Of a stretch of DNA of 64,000 nucleotides, positions 7,609 through 15,248 are shown one piece after another. Position numbers and translations under genes: made by a program. Source of the stretch: Sphingomonas sp. GC_Shp_5 (GTDB taxonomy: Bacteria; Pseudomonadota; Alphaproteobacteria; Sphingomonadales; Sphingomonadaceae); assembly GCF_026540855.1 (NCBI RefSeq), contig NZ_JALNUP010000008.1:1-64000 (forward strand), in the 5' to 3' direction. Positions within the stretch are counted from its first letter, which is position 1; each line of letters opens with the position of its first letter. The notes below the pieces were generated by a model, which was not told where the DNA came from, ran no database searches, and worked only from the letters and a program-made list of their open reading frames with translations.

Positions 7609-8058
7609 TTAGGCGAGAGCCGGTTTCCAGGCTGGTTCGATCACACCAGCTCGCAGACGCCGCCGAAAGCGCCAGGCGCCGATCGCTGCCAACGGCACCA
7701 TGGGATACGCCCAGATCTGCGCTTGAATCGCATAGCCGGTCGCCTGCATGGCAGGATCGACTAGCTTCACGATATGGCTCAGCACAGCCGTCAGTTGGCA
7801 AGCGGCCATCCATAGCGGCCAGAACCGTGTCGATCGCCAAGCCAGCACGATCAGCGCGCCGAGGAGCAGGACGTCGATCGCCACCGCGCTCAGCGCGGCC
7901 GATCGATAGCCGGCCGCTCCGAACGCCATGTGCACGGGGATCCCGGCTGCAAACGCCGCCACCATCAATCCCGCAGCTACCCGCTCGGGCGGGCCGCCGC
8001 GGGTTAGCGCGTAGCCACAGCCGAGCGTCAGCCACAGGAGGAAGAACAGAAAGCTCAC
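7609..8058 (-). CDS. integral membrane protein, unknown function
   Basis: 149 aa with about four to five hydrophobic segments (SFLFFLLWLTLGCGYAL, AAGLMVAAFAAGIPVHMAF, ALSAVAIDVLLLGALIVLAW, LWMAACQLTAVLSHIV, WAYPMVPLAAIGAW). No family is recognised. The probable GTG start has a GGAGGACGGAAGGA region upstream. It is co-directional with the downstream winged-helix gene and the upstream 120-aa gene. Confidence 0.6.
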   Translation of the reverse strand: MSFLFFLLWLTLGCGYALTRGGPPERVAAGLMVAAFAAGIPVHMAFGAAGYRSAALSAVAIDVLLLGALIVLAWRSTRFWPLWMAACQLTAVLSHIVKLVDPAMQATGYAIQAQIWAYPMVPLAAIGAWRFRRRLRAGVIEPAWKPALA

Positions 8059-8105
8059 GGTTCCTTCCGTCCTCCTGTGGAAGCATGTCCGTCAAGCCCG
8101 AGCTA

Positions 8106-8468
8106 TCAGGCGGCACGAACGACGGTCAGCGCCGGCAGTTCGGCCGGCTCGGTCAAGGTCGCCTCGCGAGGCGTGTCGCCATAGTCGCCGAACGACACCG
8201 GTCCGACGCGCATACCGTCCTGGACGTCGCGGAACGACAGGTGGGCATCGTGGATCGCCTTCCGTGCCGCAATGAGGCTCGCGGCCGCTACGGCGAGCTT
8301 CTCGAGCCCTTCCTGGCCGGCATGGAGCGGCAGCTTTGCCTGGCGACGGCCCTCAATAGCCGCGGCCTGCAGCCCGGCGAGGTTGACCAGGGCCGTGTCG
8401 ACCTGTGCCTCGAGTTCGATGTGCTTAAAGCCAACGCGCTGGACGACGTTGCGGCGGGTGTTGAGCAT
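8106..8468 (-). CDS. hypothetical protein (120 aa)
   Basis: Helical N-terminal two thirds (VGFKHIELEAQVDTALVNLA, then HAGQEGLEKLAVAAASLIAA) and a Pro/Thr-rich tail. The pattern looks like a phage or ICE structural or accessory protein but matches nothing I can name. It lies in a co-directional minus-strand run from 9571 to 7227. Confidence 0.5.
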   Translation of the reverse strand: MLNTRRNVVQRVGFKHIELEAQVDTALVNLAGLQAAAIEGRRQAKLPLHAGQEGLEKLAVAAASLIAARKAIHDAHLSFRDVQDGMRVGPVSFGDYGDTPREATLTEPAELPALTVVRAA

Positions 8469-8499
8469 GGAAGTCCCCTTTGCGGGGCTTCCCCCGCGG

Positions 8500-8979
8500 C
8501 TAGTGTGTCAGCCGGTCGAAGGCATGCAGCATCGGCAAGGCGATGGGCGGGAGCCCGTTACCTATCGCCATCACCAGCGCCAGCGCAGCGAGGAGGCCGA
8601 TCGCGATGATCGAGACCCAACCTAGCGTCTGCACAAACGACAGCGTGTTCAGCGGTCGGCCCCGTGTCCTCCAGGGACGCGACGCCGGCATTGCCTCCGT
8701 CGACGGAGCCGCTGGTGGCTCAGCCGAGGCCGGCGCCGTAACCCGAGGCGAGTACCCCCCCGATCCCGCACGGGGGCTGTTCGCGAACGCCAAGGCGGCA
8801 GCATCGCGCCGATCGCGCGCGCCCAGCTCCTCAACCGCTTCGCGGATGTACCCGTCGACGGTCGACTTGCTGATGCCCAGCTCGACCGCAATTTCCTTGG
8901 AGGTGGCTTGGCGCTCCCAAACCAGGCGCAGGCAGTCGCGCTGGCGCGGGCTCAGCCGCGCAACCATAGCTTCATTCAT
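8500..8979 (-). CDS. LuxR-type HTH protein with C-terminal membrane segment
   Basis: 159 aa. Residues 7-60 are a LuxR/GerE HTH (LSPRQRDCLRLVWERQATSK, LGISKSTVDGYIREAVEELG). A disordered Pro/Ala linker follows, then one membrane helix (VSIIAIGLLAALALVMAIG). A membrane-tethered DNA-binding protein with no sensor domain is unusual but recurs in sphingomonad prophage-like DNA. An alternative start is the ATG at 8967. Confidence 0.7.
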   Translation of the reverse strand: MNEAMVARLSPRQRDCLRLVWERQATSKEIAVELGISKSTVDGYIREAVEELGARDRRDAAALAFANSPRAGSGGYSPRVTAPASAEPPAAPSTEAMPASRPWRTRGRPLNTLSFVQTLGWVSIIAIGLLAALALVMAIGNGLPPIALPMLHAFDRLTH

Positions 8980-9067
8980 GCGCGAGGGCCGACCGTGAGC
9001 GTCGAGGTGTACCGATCAACGCCAGGCTGCCTCGACGCATGCCCGGCCTGCGATCCCGCTTGTGCCG

Positions 9068-9571
9068 TCACAGTCGCGATCCGCGATCACCGGTGGCGAG
9101 CGCTACGTCGGCTTCTGCTGACGCCTCGATCGGGAGTGGAGGCGTCGCCGTCACGAAGCGCAGATCTCGCAGCTGCGACAGCCCTATGGGAAGCAGCTCT
9201 GCGAGCTGCTGAGCAAGCTCGTCCCGCGTCATTGCCGGATCTAGAGTCGCCAGGAGGCCAGAGAACATCCGTTCTAGGGCCACCGTAGGGGGTAGCTTCA
9301 CCTCCAGCAGGATCCGGGGCGGTGGTGGAGGCGGAAGTGGCGGCGCATTCTCGTCGGGATCGTCGACTTCGCCGGCCAGGTAGGCGGGAGTTGTGCGCAG
9401 TTCGCGAGCGATCTTGTGGAGGTATGTGGTTGTACGCGATCGGCCTGCGATCAGGTTGACCATGCCGCTCTGGCTCATGCCGACACGGCGAGCGACTTCC
9501 GCCTGGCTCAGCTCAGGCATCTCCGACTGCAATGCCGCTAGGCGGGCTTTGATGCGTTGGCCGACGATCAC
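9068..9571 (-). CDS. CI-like XRE repressor
   Basis: 167 aa. An XRE HTH sits at residues 20-65 (LSQAEVARRVGMSQSGMVNL). It is followed by a polyproline linker (PPLPPPPPPR) and a C-terminal region without the S24/LexA protease motif. It is divergent from a small Cro-like gene, with two matching 18-bp operators between them, so it is probably the lysogeny repressor of this element. The missing protease domain suggests that release is not by RecA-stimulated self-cleavage. Confidence 0.7.
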   Translation of the reverse strand: MIVGQRIKARLAALQSEMPELSQAEVARRVGMSQSGMVNLIAGRSRTTTYLHKIARELRTTPAYLAGEVDDPDENAPPLPPPPPPRILLEVKLPPTVALERMFSGLLATLDPAMTRDELAQQLAELLPIGLSQLRDLRFVTATPPLPIEASAEADVALATGDRGSRL

Positions 9572-9581
9572 AGGTTGAGGT

Positions 9582-9599
9582 CTATCTCAATTGAAATAG
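9582..9599. promoter_or_regulatory. operator 1 of CI/Cro-like switch
   Basis: CTATCTCAATTGAAATAG is a near-perfect 18-bp inverted repeat with TCAATTGA at its centre. It lies 11 bp upstream of the repressor start. It matches operator 2 at 13 of 18 positions. Confidence 0.6.
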
Positions 9600-9628
9600 C
9601 GCACCATGCTTCGATTAGGCTTGCACGG

Positions 9629-9646
9629 TTATTTGTATTAAAATAG
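9629..9646. promoter_or_regulatory. operator 2 of CI/Cro-like switch
   Basis: TTATTTGTATTAAAATAG resembles operator 1 in its outer arms and A/T core. It ends 3 bp before the Cro-like ATG at 9650, so binding here would block that gene directly. Confidence 0.5.
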
Positions 9647-9649
9647 GCA

Positions 9650-9928
9650 ATGGGTATGGCCATCGAGCACACCCTCGAATCACCCCTCGCCCGCGCGGTC
9701 CGCGCTGCGAAAGGCCAATCGGCGTTTGCCCGCGTCATCGGTCGCAGCCAGTCGTACGTTCACAGCCTTATGCGAGATGGCAAACCGCTCCCGGCCGAGG
9801 AAGCAATCCTCGCTGAAGCCGCCACCGGCATCCCGCGGGGAGTGTTGCGACCAGATATCTTTGGTCCGCCTCAGAGCACCGGCGCATCCGAGGTTCCGCC
9901 CCAAGGCGGCCTGGAACCGGCACGATGA
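9650..9928 (+). CDS. Cro/YdaS-like HTH protein
   Basis: 92 aa. The HTH is at residues 14-50 (ARAVRAAKGQSAFARVIGRS, QSYVHSLMRDGKPLPAEEAI), as in Cro/YdaS-type phage proteins. It is divergent from the CI-like repressor with operators between them. Start choice is ATG 9650 or ATG 9656; there is no clear Shine-Dalgarno sequence for either, so a leaderless transcript is possible. Confidence 0.7.
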   Translation: MGMAIEHTLESPLARAVRAAKGQSAFARVIGRSQSYVHSLMRDGKPLPAEEAILAEAATGIPRGVLRPDIFGPPQSTGASEVPPQGGLEPAR

Positions 9929-9951
9929 ACGCGCCGGCTTCAGCAGCTGTG

Positions 9952-10278
9952 CTACGCGTTACCGCCGAACCCGGAAGCGGCAGGGCCGTTATAGTTCTTG
10001 AGGGCTTCTTCTGCGTTCCAGGTACCGTCCGGCACGAGATTGTACCTGCGGCCCATGATCTCGACGTAACCGAGCGCGCGACCAAAGTAGTCGAGCAGTT
10101 TGACAGTGCTCTCGCCGCCGCCAAGATCAAACTTGACGCTGCCGCGCAGACCGAAGTTCTCGAAGGTGACGGGGCCACCCTCATGCACGAGGGTACAGTT
10201 CTCGAAGGTGCAGTTCTTGAACGTATTACCGTCGAGCGCAACGCGCTCGTCAGTAAAGGTATGGTCAACGTAGTCCAT
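9952..10278 (-). CDS. pentapeptide-like hypothetical protein
   Basis: 108 aa starting MDYVDHTFTDERVALDGNTF, then KNCTFENCTLVHEGGPVTFE, a short run of pentapeptide-like A(D/N)LXX-type strands. The antisense open frame is longer but has shadow composition. It may be a small beta-helical protein of the accessory element. Function unknown. The end is 24 bp beyond the Cro-like stop, convergent. Confidence 0.65.
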   Translation of the reverse strand: MDYVDHTFTDERVALDGNTFKNCTFENCTLVHEGGPVTFENFGLRGSVKFDLGGGESTVKLLDYFGRALGYVEIMGRRYNLVPDGTWNAEEALKNYNGPAASGFGGNA

Positions 10279-10809
10279 TCATCAGTTCCGGTGGTTGTTC
10301 GCACCAACACCGTAGCCGACGCCACCGGGGAGTCTATCCCCGGTGTCCAAGGCCTCACGGGCGGCACCCATGAGCGTTGATTCTTCTTTGCACCAGTTCG
10401 GCTGCTCGCAGACCGGCCGGAGTCCGATTCAGTGCCACGATCGGACACGCAGTCTGCTCGCCTCCCAAGCGACGATCGGCGTCGGCTTTTCTCTCCCTTT
10501 AGCCGGCGCCGATTACTCGCGCGGGGATCCATTCGCTCGATCGCTGGCAGGCCGGTCGAGCGCACGTTGTATGATGTTCGGGGCGCCCGGGGCTGCCGGC
10601 ACACGGCACGTGAACCAGTCTGCCACCTATTCTGATCGGGCGGCGGGTCGCCCTGGGCTGCAGTGCGTTCCCGCGCGCTCGTCCGAAGCTGGTGTGGAGC
10701 AAACGTCAGCAGCAACCCGTCCCCTTTCCCTGCGATCACGGCGCGACCTTCTCACCGATCGGGCAATCATGATGCAGCCAACGTCATCTCGTTTTCAGGC
10801 AGGTGCCGC
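10279..10809. other. 530-bp gap without a convincing gene
   Basis: Several overlapping frames are open here on both strands because of the base composition, but none has coding character. A 29-codon minus-strand frame (10282-10371) ends within a few bases of the pentapeptide-like start and could be a leader. Otherwise I see nothing in this stretch. Confidence 0.4.
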
Positions 10810-11295
10810 ATGACCAAGCTGCGTGACCCGATCACGGTAGAAAACACGCTCCTGATTGTGATGGGGACGATCACGGTCGAGCGCGCCGCCGAGGTGACGG
10901 AACGATCGCCTGGTTATATTCGGGCGCTGTCCAACCCTGACACCCGCGAGCGGCTGGCTTTCGAGGACGCGATCAAGCTCGACCTTGAGTGGCGCGCCCA
11001 GGGCCAGGAGGGCTATCCCCTCCTCGAGACCTACGAGCGGATCCTGCAGTCGCAGGCCGAAACCCGCTTCGCCAGCGCCGCGGCGATCGGCCGCCTCGCG
11101 TGCATCGTCGCAAAGGAAGCCGGAGAGGCCACGGCCGCTCTGGTGGAAGCCTCCATGCCAGGCGCGACGCGCGCGACGTGGAAAGCAGCACTCCGCGAGC
11201 TGGAGGAAGCCGACCAGGCCAACGGGCCGGCGATGGCCCTGCTGCGCGAGCTTATCGATCCGCCCCACGTAAGCGCACTGGACCAGCCCCCCTGA
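10810..11295 (+). CDS. hypothetical phage/ICE protein (161 aa)
   Basis: The start MTKLRDPITVENTLLIVMGT is preceded by AGGCAGGTG. The N-terminal third looks like an HTH (ITVERAAEVTERSPGYIRAL), so a CII-type regulator is possible; the rest is helical. It opens a run of + strand genes leading to the integrase. I do not recognise the family. Confidence 0.6.
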   Translation: MTKLRDPITVENTLLIVMGTITVERAAEVTERSPGYIRALSNPDTRERLAFEDAIKLDLEWRAQGQEGYPLLETYERILQSQAETRFASAAAIGRLACIVAKEAGEATAALVEASMPGATRATWKAALRELEEADQANGPAMALLRELIDPPHVSALDQPP

Positions 11296-11389
11296 TCTAG
11301 CCCCCTCGCCCATCTGCAATCGCCAACGTTCTGCCGCCCCACAGCTCCATCGCAGTGGGAACGGTAAATTGCTGCCTGAGAGAGCCGCG

Positions 11390-11674
11390 ATGCCGTCGCC
11401 ATCTGACGCCCAGCCAACCTACTCGATCGGCGAGTATCTCCGCGCGCGCCGCGCAGCCGCGGGCCTGTCGCTCGACGAGCTAGCGCTGCGGCTGGAGACC
11501 TCGCCGCCGGTTTGTGCGCGTGAGCGCGCAGAGCTTCTCGGCGAGGTCGAGGCGGGCACAGCGCAGATCTCTCTCACCGACGCCGCCGTCATCGATGACG
11601 CGATCAACATCGATCTGCTGACCTTTGCATGGCTGAGCGCGGCGCCGCCCTCCCCTTCGGAGAACGATCAATGA
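11390..11674 (+). CDS. XRE family HTH protein (94 aa)
   Basis: The HTH (SIGEYLRARRAAAGLSLDEL, ALRLETSPPV) lies at residues 10-45. Its stop overlaps the start of the next gene (ATGA at 11671). An in-frame ATG at 11369 would add seven residues. Probably a regulator within the accessory operon. Confidence 0.65.
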   Translation: MPSPSDAQPTYSIGEYLRARRAAAGLSLDELALRLETSPPVCARERAELLGEVEAGTAQISLTDAAVIDDAINIDLLTFAWLSAAPPSPSENDQ

Positions 11675-11922
11675 TCCAGCCGACCATCACCCGCGCCTAC
11701 CGCCTCGCAGCACCGAAGCCGCTGTTGGTTGAATTCCACGCCATGGGCTGCCGCTGCGACGCTTGTGAGCCGTATGCCCCGAGCGTCGCGCCAGAGTTCG
11801 ACGCGGTCGTGATGGGCAAGCTCGCCGTCGCCGCGTTCGTGGTGACGAGCCTCGCCGTGTTCCTGGTCGATCCCGCCGGCGCCGCCCACGCGCTCGCCGG
11901 CATGTTCACGGTGGGCCGGTAG
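11671..11922 (+). CDS. small membrane protein with CxC-x-x-C motif
   Basis: 83 aa. The N-terminal part contains MGCRCDACEPY, a possible metal-binding or redox cysteine cluster, and one membrane helix follows (KLAVAAFVVTSLAVFLV). The 4-bp overlap with the XRE gene and immediate junction with the GapR gene (stop at 11922, ATG at 11923) show one operon. No function known. Confidence 0.6.
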   Translation: MIQPTITRAYRLAAPKPLLVEFHAMGCRCDACEPYAPSVAPEFDAVVMGKLAVAAFVVTSLAVFLVDPAGAAHALAGMFTVGR

Positions 11923-12189
11923 ATGGCTGAAGATCGCGCCGAGGGCATGGGTGGTGGCCACGTCGCCGCCGACGAGCTGCGCCTGCTCATCGAGCGCGCG
12001 GAGCGCCTCGAGGAGGAGAAGGCCGGCATCACTGACGACATCAAGGACGTGATGGCTGAAGCCAAGGGGCGCGGATATGATCCCAAGGCCATCCGCAAGA
12101 TCCTGTCGATCCGCAAAAAGAAGAAGGAAGAGTACCAAGAAGAGGAAGCCATCCTCGAGGTCTACATGCAAGCGCTGGGGATGGTGTGA
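11923..12189 (+). CDS. GapR family (DUF2312) DNA-binding protein
   Basis: 88 aa. The signature [20 protein letters not shown], then [20 protein letters not shown] and [15 protein letters not shown], is the DUF2312/GapR family. Caulobacter GapR is a nucleoid protein that binds overtwisted DNA. A copy on an integrated element may serve element replication or substitute for the host protein; this is inference. It overlaps the next start by one base (TGATG). Confidence 0.85.
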   Translation: MAEDRAEGMGGGHVAADELRLLIERAERLEEEKAGITDDIKDVMAEAKGRGYDPKAIRKILSIRKKKKEEYQEEEAILEVYMQALGMV

Positions 12190-12371
12190 TGATCACGGCG
12201 AGCGCGCTCACCTTACTTGTGATCGCCGGTCTATTTGCATGGGCTGGAGTCGACCCCGTGTGGCGATCAGGCCTGGAAGACGCTGCCGCTGCTCGTGCGG
12301 ATCTGCGCGGCGCACACGTGTTGGCGCTGTGCGGGCTCGCCACCGCCTTCGCTGCCGGATTGATGCTGTGA
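12189..12371 (+). CDS. small membrane protein (60 aa)
   Basis: Two hydrophobic helices (TASALTLLVIAGLFAWAGV and VLALCGLATAFAAGLML) flank a short acidic loop. The ATG at 12189 overlaps the GapR stop, and the gene ends overlapping the following GTG start. Function unknown. Confidence 0.55.
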   Translation: MITASALTLLVIAGLFAWAGVDPVWRSGLEDAAAARADLRGAHVLALCGLATAFAAGLML

Positions 12372-12520
12372 TCCGCCTGACAACCCTGGTCACCCTGGTT
12401 GGCATCCTCGGCTGCGCGCTGGTGATCGCTGCTGCCATAACGGCCGCTGTCACCAATCGCCGCCGCAGGCAGCGTCTCGTCGACTCACGGCGCTATCGCA
12501 CCCTGGATCGTCACCGGTGA
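12368..12520 (+). CDS. small single-pass membrane protein (50 aa)
   Basis: The GTG start at 12368 overlaps the preceding stop (GTGA). One membrane helix (LVTLVGILGCALVIAAAITA) precedes a basic tail (NRRRRQRLVDSRRYRTLDRH). Its stop overlaps the GTG start of the J-domain gene, so it is embedded in a fully coupled operon. Confidence 0.55.
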   Translation: MIRLTTLVTLVGILGCALVIAAAITAAVTNRRRRQRLVDSRRYRTLDRHR

Positions 12521-13146
12521 AGCCGAACCCCGGCTATCCACTGCGCTGGCCAGAGGGGCGACCGCGGTCGCGGGAGCATCATTCTGCTCTCTTCCGCGAC
12601 AACGGAAGCCGTATGACGCTAACCACTGCACGGCGCTGGCTTGTCCGCGAGGTCGAGGCGATGACCAAGCGTGGTCACAACTGGCGGGTCACCAACATGG
12701 TGCTCTCGCTCAATATCCGGTTCACCGCGTCTGGTGCCCGAGACCAGAACGTCAGCCGACGAGATCCTGCGGATCCTGGCGTCGCGTTCTACTTCGATCT
12801 CGATCGTCGGCCTCACGTCCTGGCGTGCGACCGGTGGGACACCGTCGCCGACAACATCGCGGCGATCGCGGCGCATGTGGACGCGTTGCGAGGCCAGGAG
12901 CGCTGGGGTGTCGCGGATTTGAGCCAGGCTTTCGCCGGTCACCTGGCGCTGCCGTCCCGCAGCTTGCCGGCCGCGCGGCCGTGGTGGTCTGTACTTGAGG
13001 TCAGCGCCTCAGCGTCGATCGACGAGATCGACCGCGCGTACCGGTCCAAGGCCAAGGCCGCTCATCCCGACGCTGGCGGCGGCCGTGAAGCCTGGGACGA
13101 TCTCGTTGCCGCCTACGACCAAGCCAAGAAGGAGCGCACGCAGTGA
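12517..13146 (+). CDS. J-domain (DnaJ-like) protein
   Basis: 209 aa from a GTG that overlaps the previous stop. The C-terminal 60 residues form a J-domain: PWWSVLEVSASASIDEIDRA, YRSKAKAAHPDAGGG with the diagnostic HPD, then the last helix. The N-terminal half has no recognised domain and may bind a client. J-domains stimulate the DnaK ATPase; the client is unknown. It sits two genes upstream of the integrase and shares a 4-bp overlap with the next frame. Confidence 0.8.
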   Translation: MKPNPGYPLRWPEGRPRSREHHSALFRDNGSRMTLTTARRWLVREVEAMTKRGHNWRVTNMVLSLNIRFTASGARDQNVSRRDPADPGVAFYFDLDRRPHVLACDRWDTVADNIAAIAAHVDALRGQERWGVADLSQAFAGHLALPSRSLPAARPWWSVLEVSASASIDEIDRAYRSKAKAAHPDAGGGREAWDDLVAAYDQAKKERTQ

Positions 13147-13502
13147 ACGCCCCCTCCGTTGTCCACCTGGACAAGCGGGTCAGCCGCGCTGCCGAGGTTG
13201 GCCGCGGCGTCGACCTTACCGCCGCCGACCTCGATCTGCTTGTCAGCCTCGGCCTCATCGATCTTCTACACGAGGCCAAAGTCAAATTTCTCAAGGAACA
13301 GACCCAATGCAGGGTGATGCGGCGCCAGTGTATCGACGGGGGAAATACTGGCTCGACAAGCTCCGCCGGGAGGACGGCGCCGAGCGTTCGCCTCGCTGGT
13401 ACGTCTTCTGGTACGATCCCACCGCGCGACGCGAAGCAAGCGCGAGCACGGGCACAGAGGACGTCGATCAAGCCATCCTCGCGCTCGATCGGCGGTACCT
13501 GA
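13143..13502 (+). CDS. hypothetical protein overlapping integrase start
   Basis: Starts MNAPSVVHLDKRVSRAAEVG at an ATG overlapping the J-domain stop. The first 55 codons (through LIDLLHEAKVKFLKEQ) look coding. The remaining 65 codons lie out of frame over the integrase 5' end and have shadow composition. Either the overlap is real or the original stop was lost. The true C-terminus is uncertain. Confidence 0.4.
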   Translation: MNAPSVVHLDKRVSRAAEVGRGVDLTAADLDLLVSLGLIDLLHEAKVKFLKEQTQCRVMRRQCIDGGNTGSTSSAGRTAPSVRLAGTSSGTIPPRDAKQARARAQRTSIKPSSRSIGGT

Positions 13503-14644
13503 GTGACAAGGATGAAGCCCCGGCCTTCTGCTACGCGTGCGGCCAGCCGCTCGCGTCTGCCGAGGCATATCTGCTGACCGACGCGATCGCCGACTATCGC
13601 CTCGAGCACGGGGATCTGAAGGACTCGTCCGACAGCATCCAGGCGCGGCTGAAGCACGTCCTCGACTTCCTCGACGCCGAGGAAGAGCGCGGCGGCACCT
13701 TCGGCATCGAGACGAGCTGCGCGGTCTCATGCGGCACGCCGTTCATCGCCGCGTTCCGCGCCTGGTCGAAGGATCAGCCGGTCACCTGGAAGAACAAGAA
13801 GGGGGAGATCACCGCCTCGCGCCCGCGCGCCGCGGCGACGACCGAGGAGTCGGTGCTGCAGGTGGCGGCCGCGCTCAACCACGCCGCCGATGCGGATCCG
13901 CCGCGCTCCGAGCGCCGGCCGATCTACAGGCCACTGCCGCGCAAGCAGGTGTCCCGCCCGCGCCGGGTGCGCGTCGATGTGCCGGTGCTGGCCGACATGG
14001 TCGCCTATGCGGCCGAGGCGGACAAGAAGCGCGGCTCGCTGCACGCGTTCATTGTGGCATCGCTCTGCACCGTCGCGCGTCCTGACAGCGTCGTCGACAT
14101 CTGCGTCGCTCCCGATCGGGAGCAATGGTATCCGGGCGCGGCCGAGCTGGACCTCAACCCGTTCGGCCGCGCGCAGACGAACAAGTATCGGCCGATCATC
14201 CCGGTCGTGCCAGTGCTGGGGGAGTGGTTGGCGGCTGAGTTCGCCGCCTATCAGCGCCTAGACCAATCCGCGCGCATCGGCGCCGGCTACCTGGTCAACT
14301 ATTACGGCCGCTCGGTCCTCGACGTCGATCGTGCCTGGAGCACGATGCTGGCGGGGCTGAAGCTGCCGAAGGGGCGCGAGTGGAAGCCCTACCTGATGCG
14401 TCACAGCCTGGCGACGATCCTGCGGAACCGCGGCGTCGCCAAATGGGACCTCGAGGGCTTCATGGGTCACGACGTGACCGGCTCGACAGAAGTGTACGCG
14501 ATCGGCCGCTTTGCGACCGTGGCGCGCGCGCTCACTGACATTCTGGGGGAGATTGAGCTGCGCGCTCCAGGCGCTTTGCGCCGAAAGTGCGCCGAAGTGG
14601 CTCTACCCGGTTCTCTACCTCAGGAGGTAAAAATGACCGGATAG
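13307..14644 (+). CDS. int: tyrosine-type site-specific integrase
   Basis: 445 aa from the ATG at 13307, which has AAGGAACAG upstream; the longer in-frame extension overlaps the J-domain gene and is not coding. The catalytic set is visible: R258 in CTVARPDSVVD, R365 in YLMRHS, H388 in FMGHDV and the nucleophile Y397 in STEVYA. The usual first His of the HxLRH box is Y362 here. A CYAC pair lies at residues 75-78. The gene ends 11 bp from the tRNA-Val 3' end, the classic layout for integration into a tRNA gene. Confidence 0.9.
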   Translation: MQGDAAPVYRRGKYWLDKLRREDGAERSPRWYVFWYDPTARREASASTGTEDVDQAILALDRRYLSDKDEAPAFCYACGQPLASAEAYLLTDAIADYRLEHGDLKDSSDSIQARLKHVLDFLDAEEERGGTFGIETSCAVSCGTPFIAAFRAWSKDQPVTWKNKKGEITASRPRAAATTEESVLQVAAALNHAADADPPRSERRPIYRPLPRKQVSRPRRVRVDVPVLADMVAYAAEADKKRGSLHAFIVASLCTVARPDSVVDICVAPDREQWYPGAAELDLNPFGRAQTNKYRPIIPVVPVLGEWLAAEFAAYQRLDQSARIGAGYLVNYYGRSVLDVDRAWSTMLAGLKLPKGREWKPYLMRHSLATILRNRGVAKWDLEGFMGHDVTGSTEVYAIGRFATVARALTDILGEIELRAPGALRRKCAEVALPGSLPQEVKMTG

Positions 14645-14655
14645 AGCCATTTATC

Positions 14656-14730
14656 TGGTGGGCGTGGCAAGGATTGAACTTGCGACCCCTGCGATGTCAA
14701 CACAGTGCTCTACCACTGAGCTACACGCCC
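14656..14730 (-). tRNA. tRNA-Val(GAC), integration target
   Basis: The minus strand folds to a full cloverleaf: acceptor GGGCGTG/CACGCCC, D-stem GCTC/GAGC, anticodon stem CTGTG/CGCAG with loop TTGACAT (anticodon GAC), T-stem GCAAG/CTTGC, and an encoded CCA (14656-14658). The 3' end faces the integrase, so the element occupies the low-coordinate side and this is one att site. The partner att copy was not found in the window and is presumably left of position 1. Confidence 0.95.
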
Positions 14731-14776
14731 ACGAGAGATGGGCCGATTAGCCGGGGTGCCCCGGGTGCGCAAGCCC

Positions 14777-15154
14777 TCAATTCAATTCGGTGATGCTTCC
14801 CATCGCGAACAGGCGATCGATCTCCATCACCAGCTCGCGCAGGTGGAAGGGTTTGGAGAGTACGCGGGCGTTGGGCATCTCGCGTTCCACCTTCAGCGTC
14901 ACCGCGGCGAAGCCGGTGATGAACATCACCCGCAGCCCCGGCACCATCTCGGCGGCACGGCGCGCCAGCTCGATGCCGTCCATCTCCGGCATGACGATGT
15001 CGGTGAGCAACAGGTCGAAGCGCTCGCTCTCCAGCAGCGGGATCGCCGCAGTGCCGCGATCCACCGCGCTGACGCCATAGCCGGCACGCTCCAGCGCGCG
15101 GGTGAGGTACTCGCGCATCACCTGGTCATCTTCGGCGAGCAGGATTCGGATCAT
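14777..15154 (-). CDS. cpdR: response regulator CpdR
   Basis: 125 aa, a single receiver domain with no output domain. D8/D9 (AEDD), the phospho-acceptor D52 (LLLTDIVMPEMDG) and the ARVLSKPFHLREL C-terminus match the CpdR family. In Caulobacter, CpdR switches ClpXP substrate choice and is dephosphorylated through the CckA-ChpT pathway. A conserved alphaproteobacterial backbone gene, it marks the end of the left island. Confidence 0.9.
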   Translation of the reverse strand: MIRILLAEDDQVMREYLTRALERAGYGVSAVDRGTAAIPLLESERFDLLLTDIVMPEMDGIELARRAAEMVPGLRVMFITGFAAVTLKVEREMPNARVLSKPFHLRELVMEIDRLFAMGSITELN

Positions 15155-15248
15155 GACGCAACAGTCCCTTCAGTCATGCTCCCTATGGCTGGCGCCCCAG
15201 CATTTTTCCAGCGCGCGCGCGGCCTGATGCGGCTAAGACGTGCCATAG

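Noticed and set aside
7230..8609. Long + strand open frame (459 codons)
   Set aside because: It runs antisense to four minus-strand genes with better coding character; its composition is that of an open-frame shadow in GC-rich DNA.
9925..10380. 151-codon + strand frame
   Set aside because: Antisense to the pentapeptide-like gene, whose repeat pattern is the more convincing.
1..13300. Second copy of the tRNA-Val 3' end (distal att)
   Set aside because: I scanned for the GGGCGTGG and AGGATTGAAC segments and found no convincing match in the window.
12995..13306. N-terminal extension of the integrase frame
   Set aside because: Overlaps the J-domain gene and is Arg/Pro/Ser-rich; the ATG at 13307 has a ribosome-binding site.
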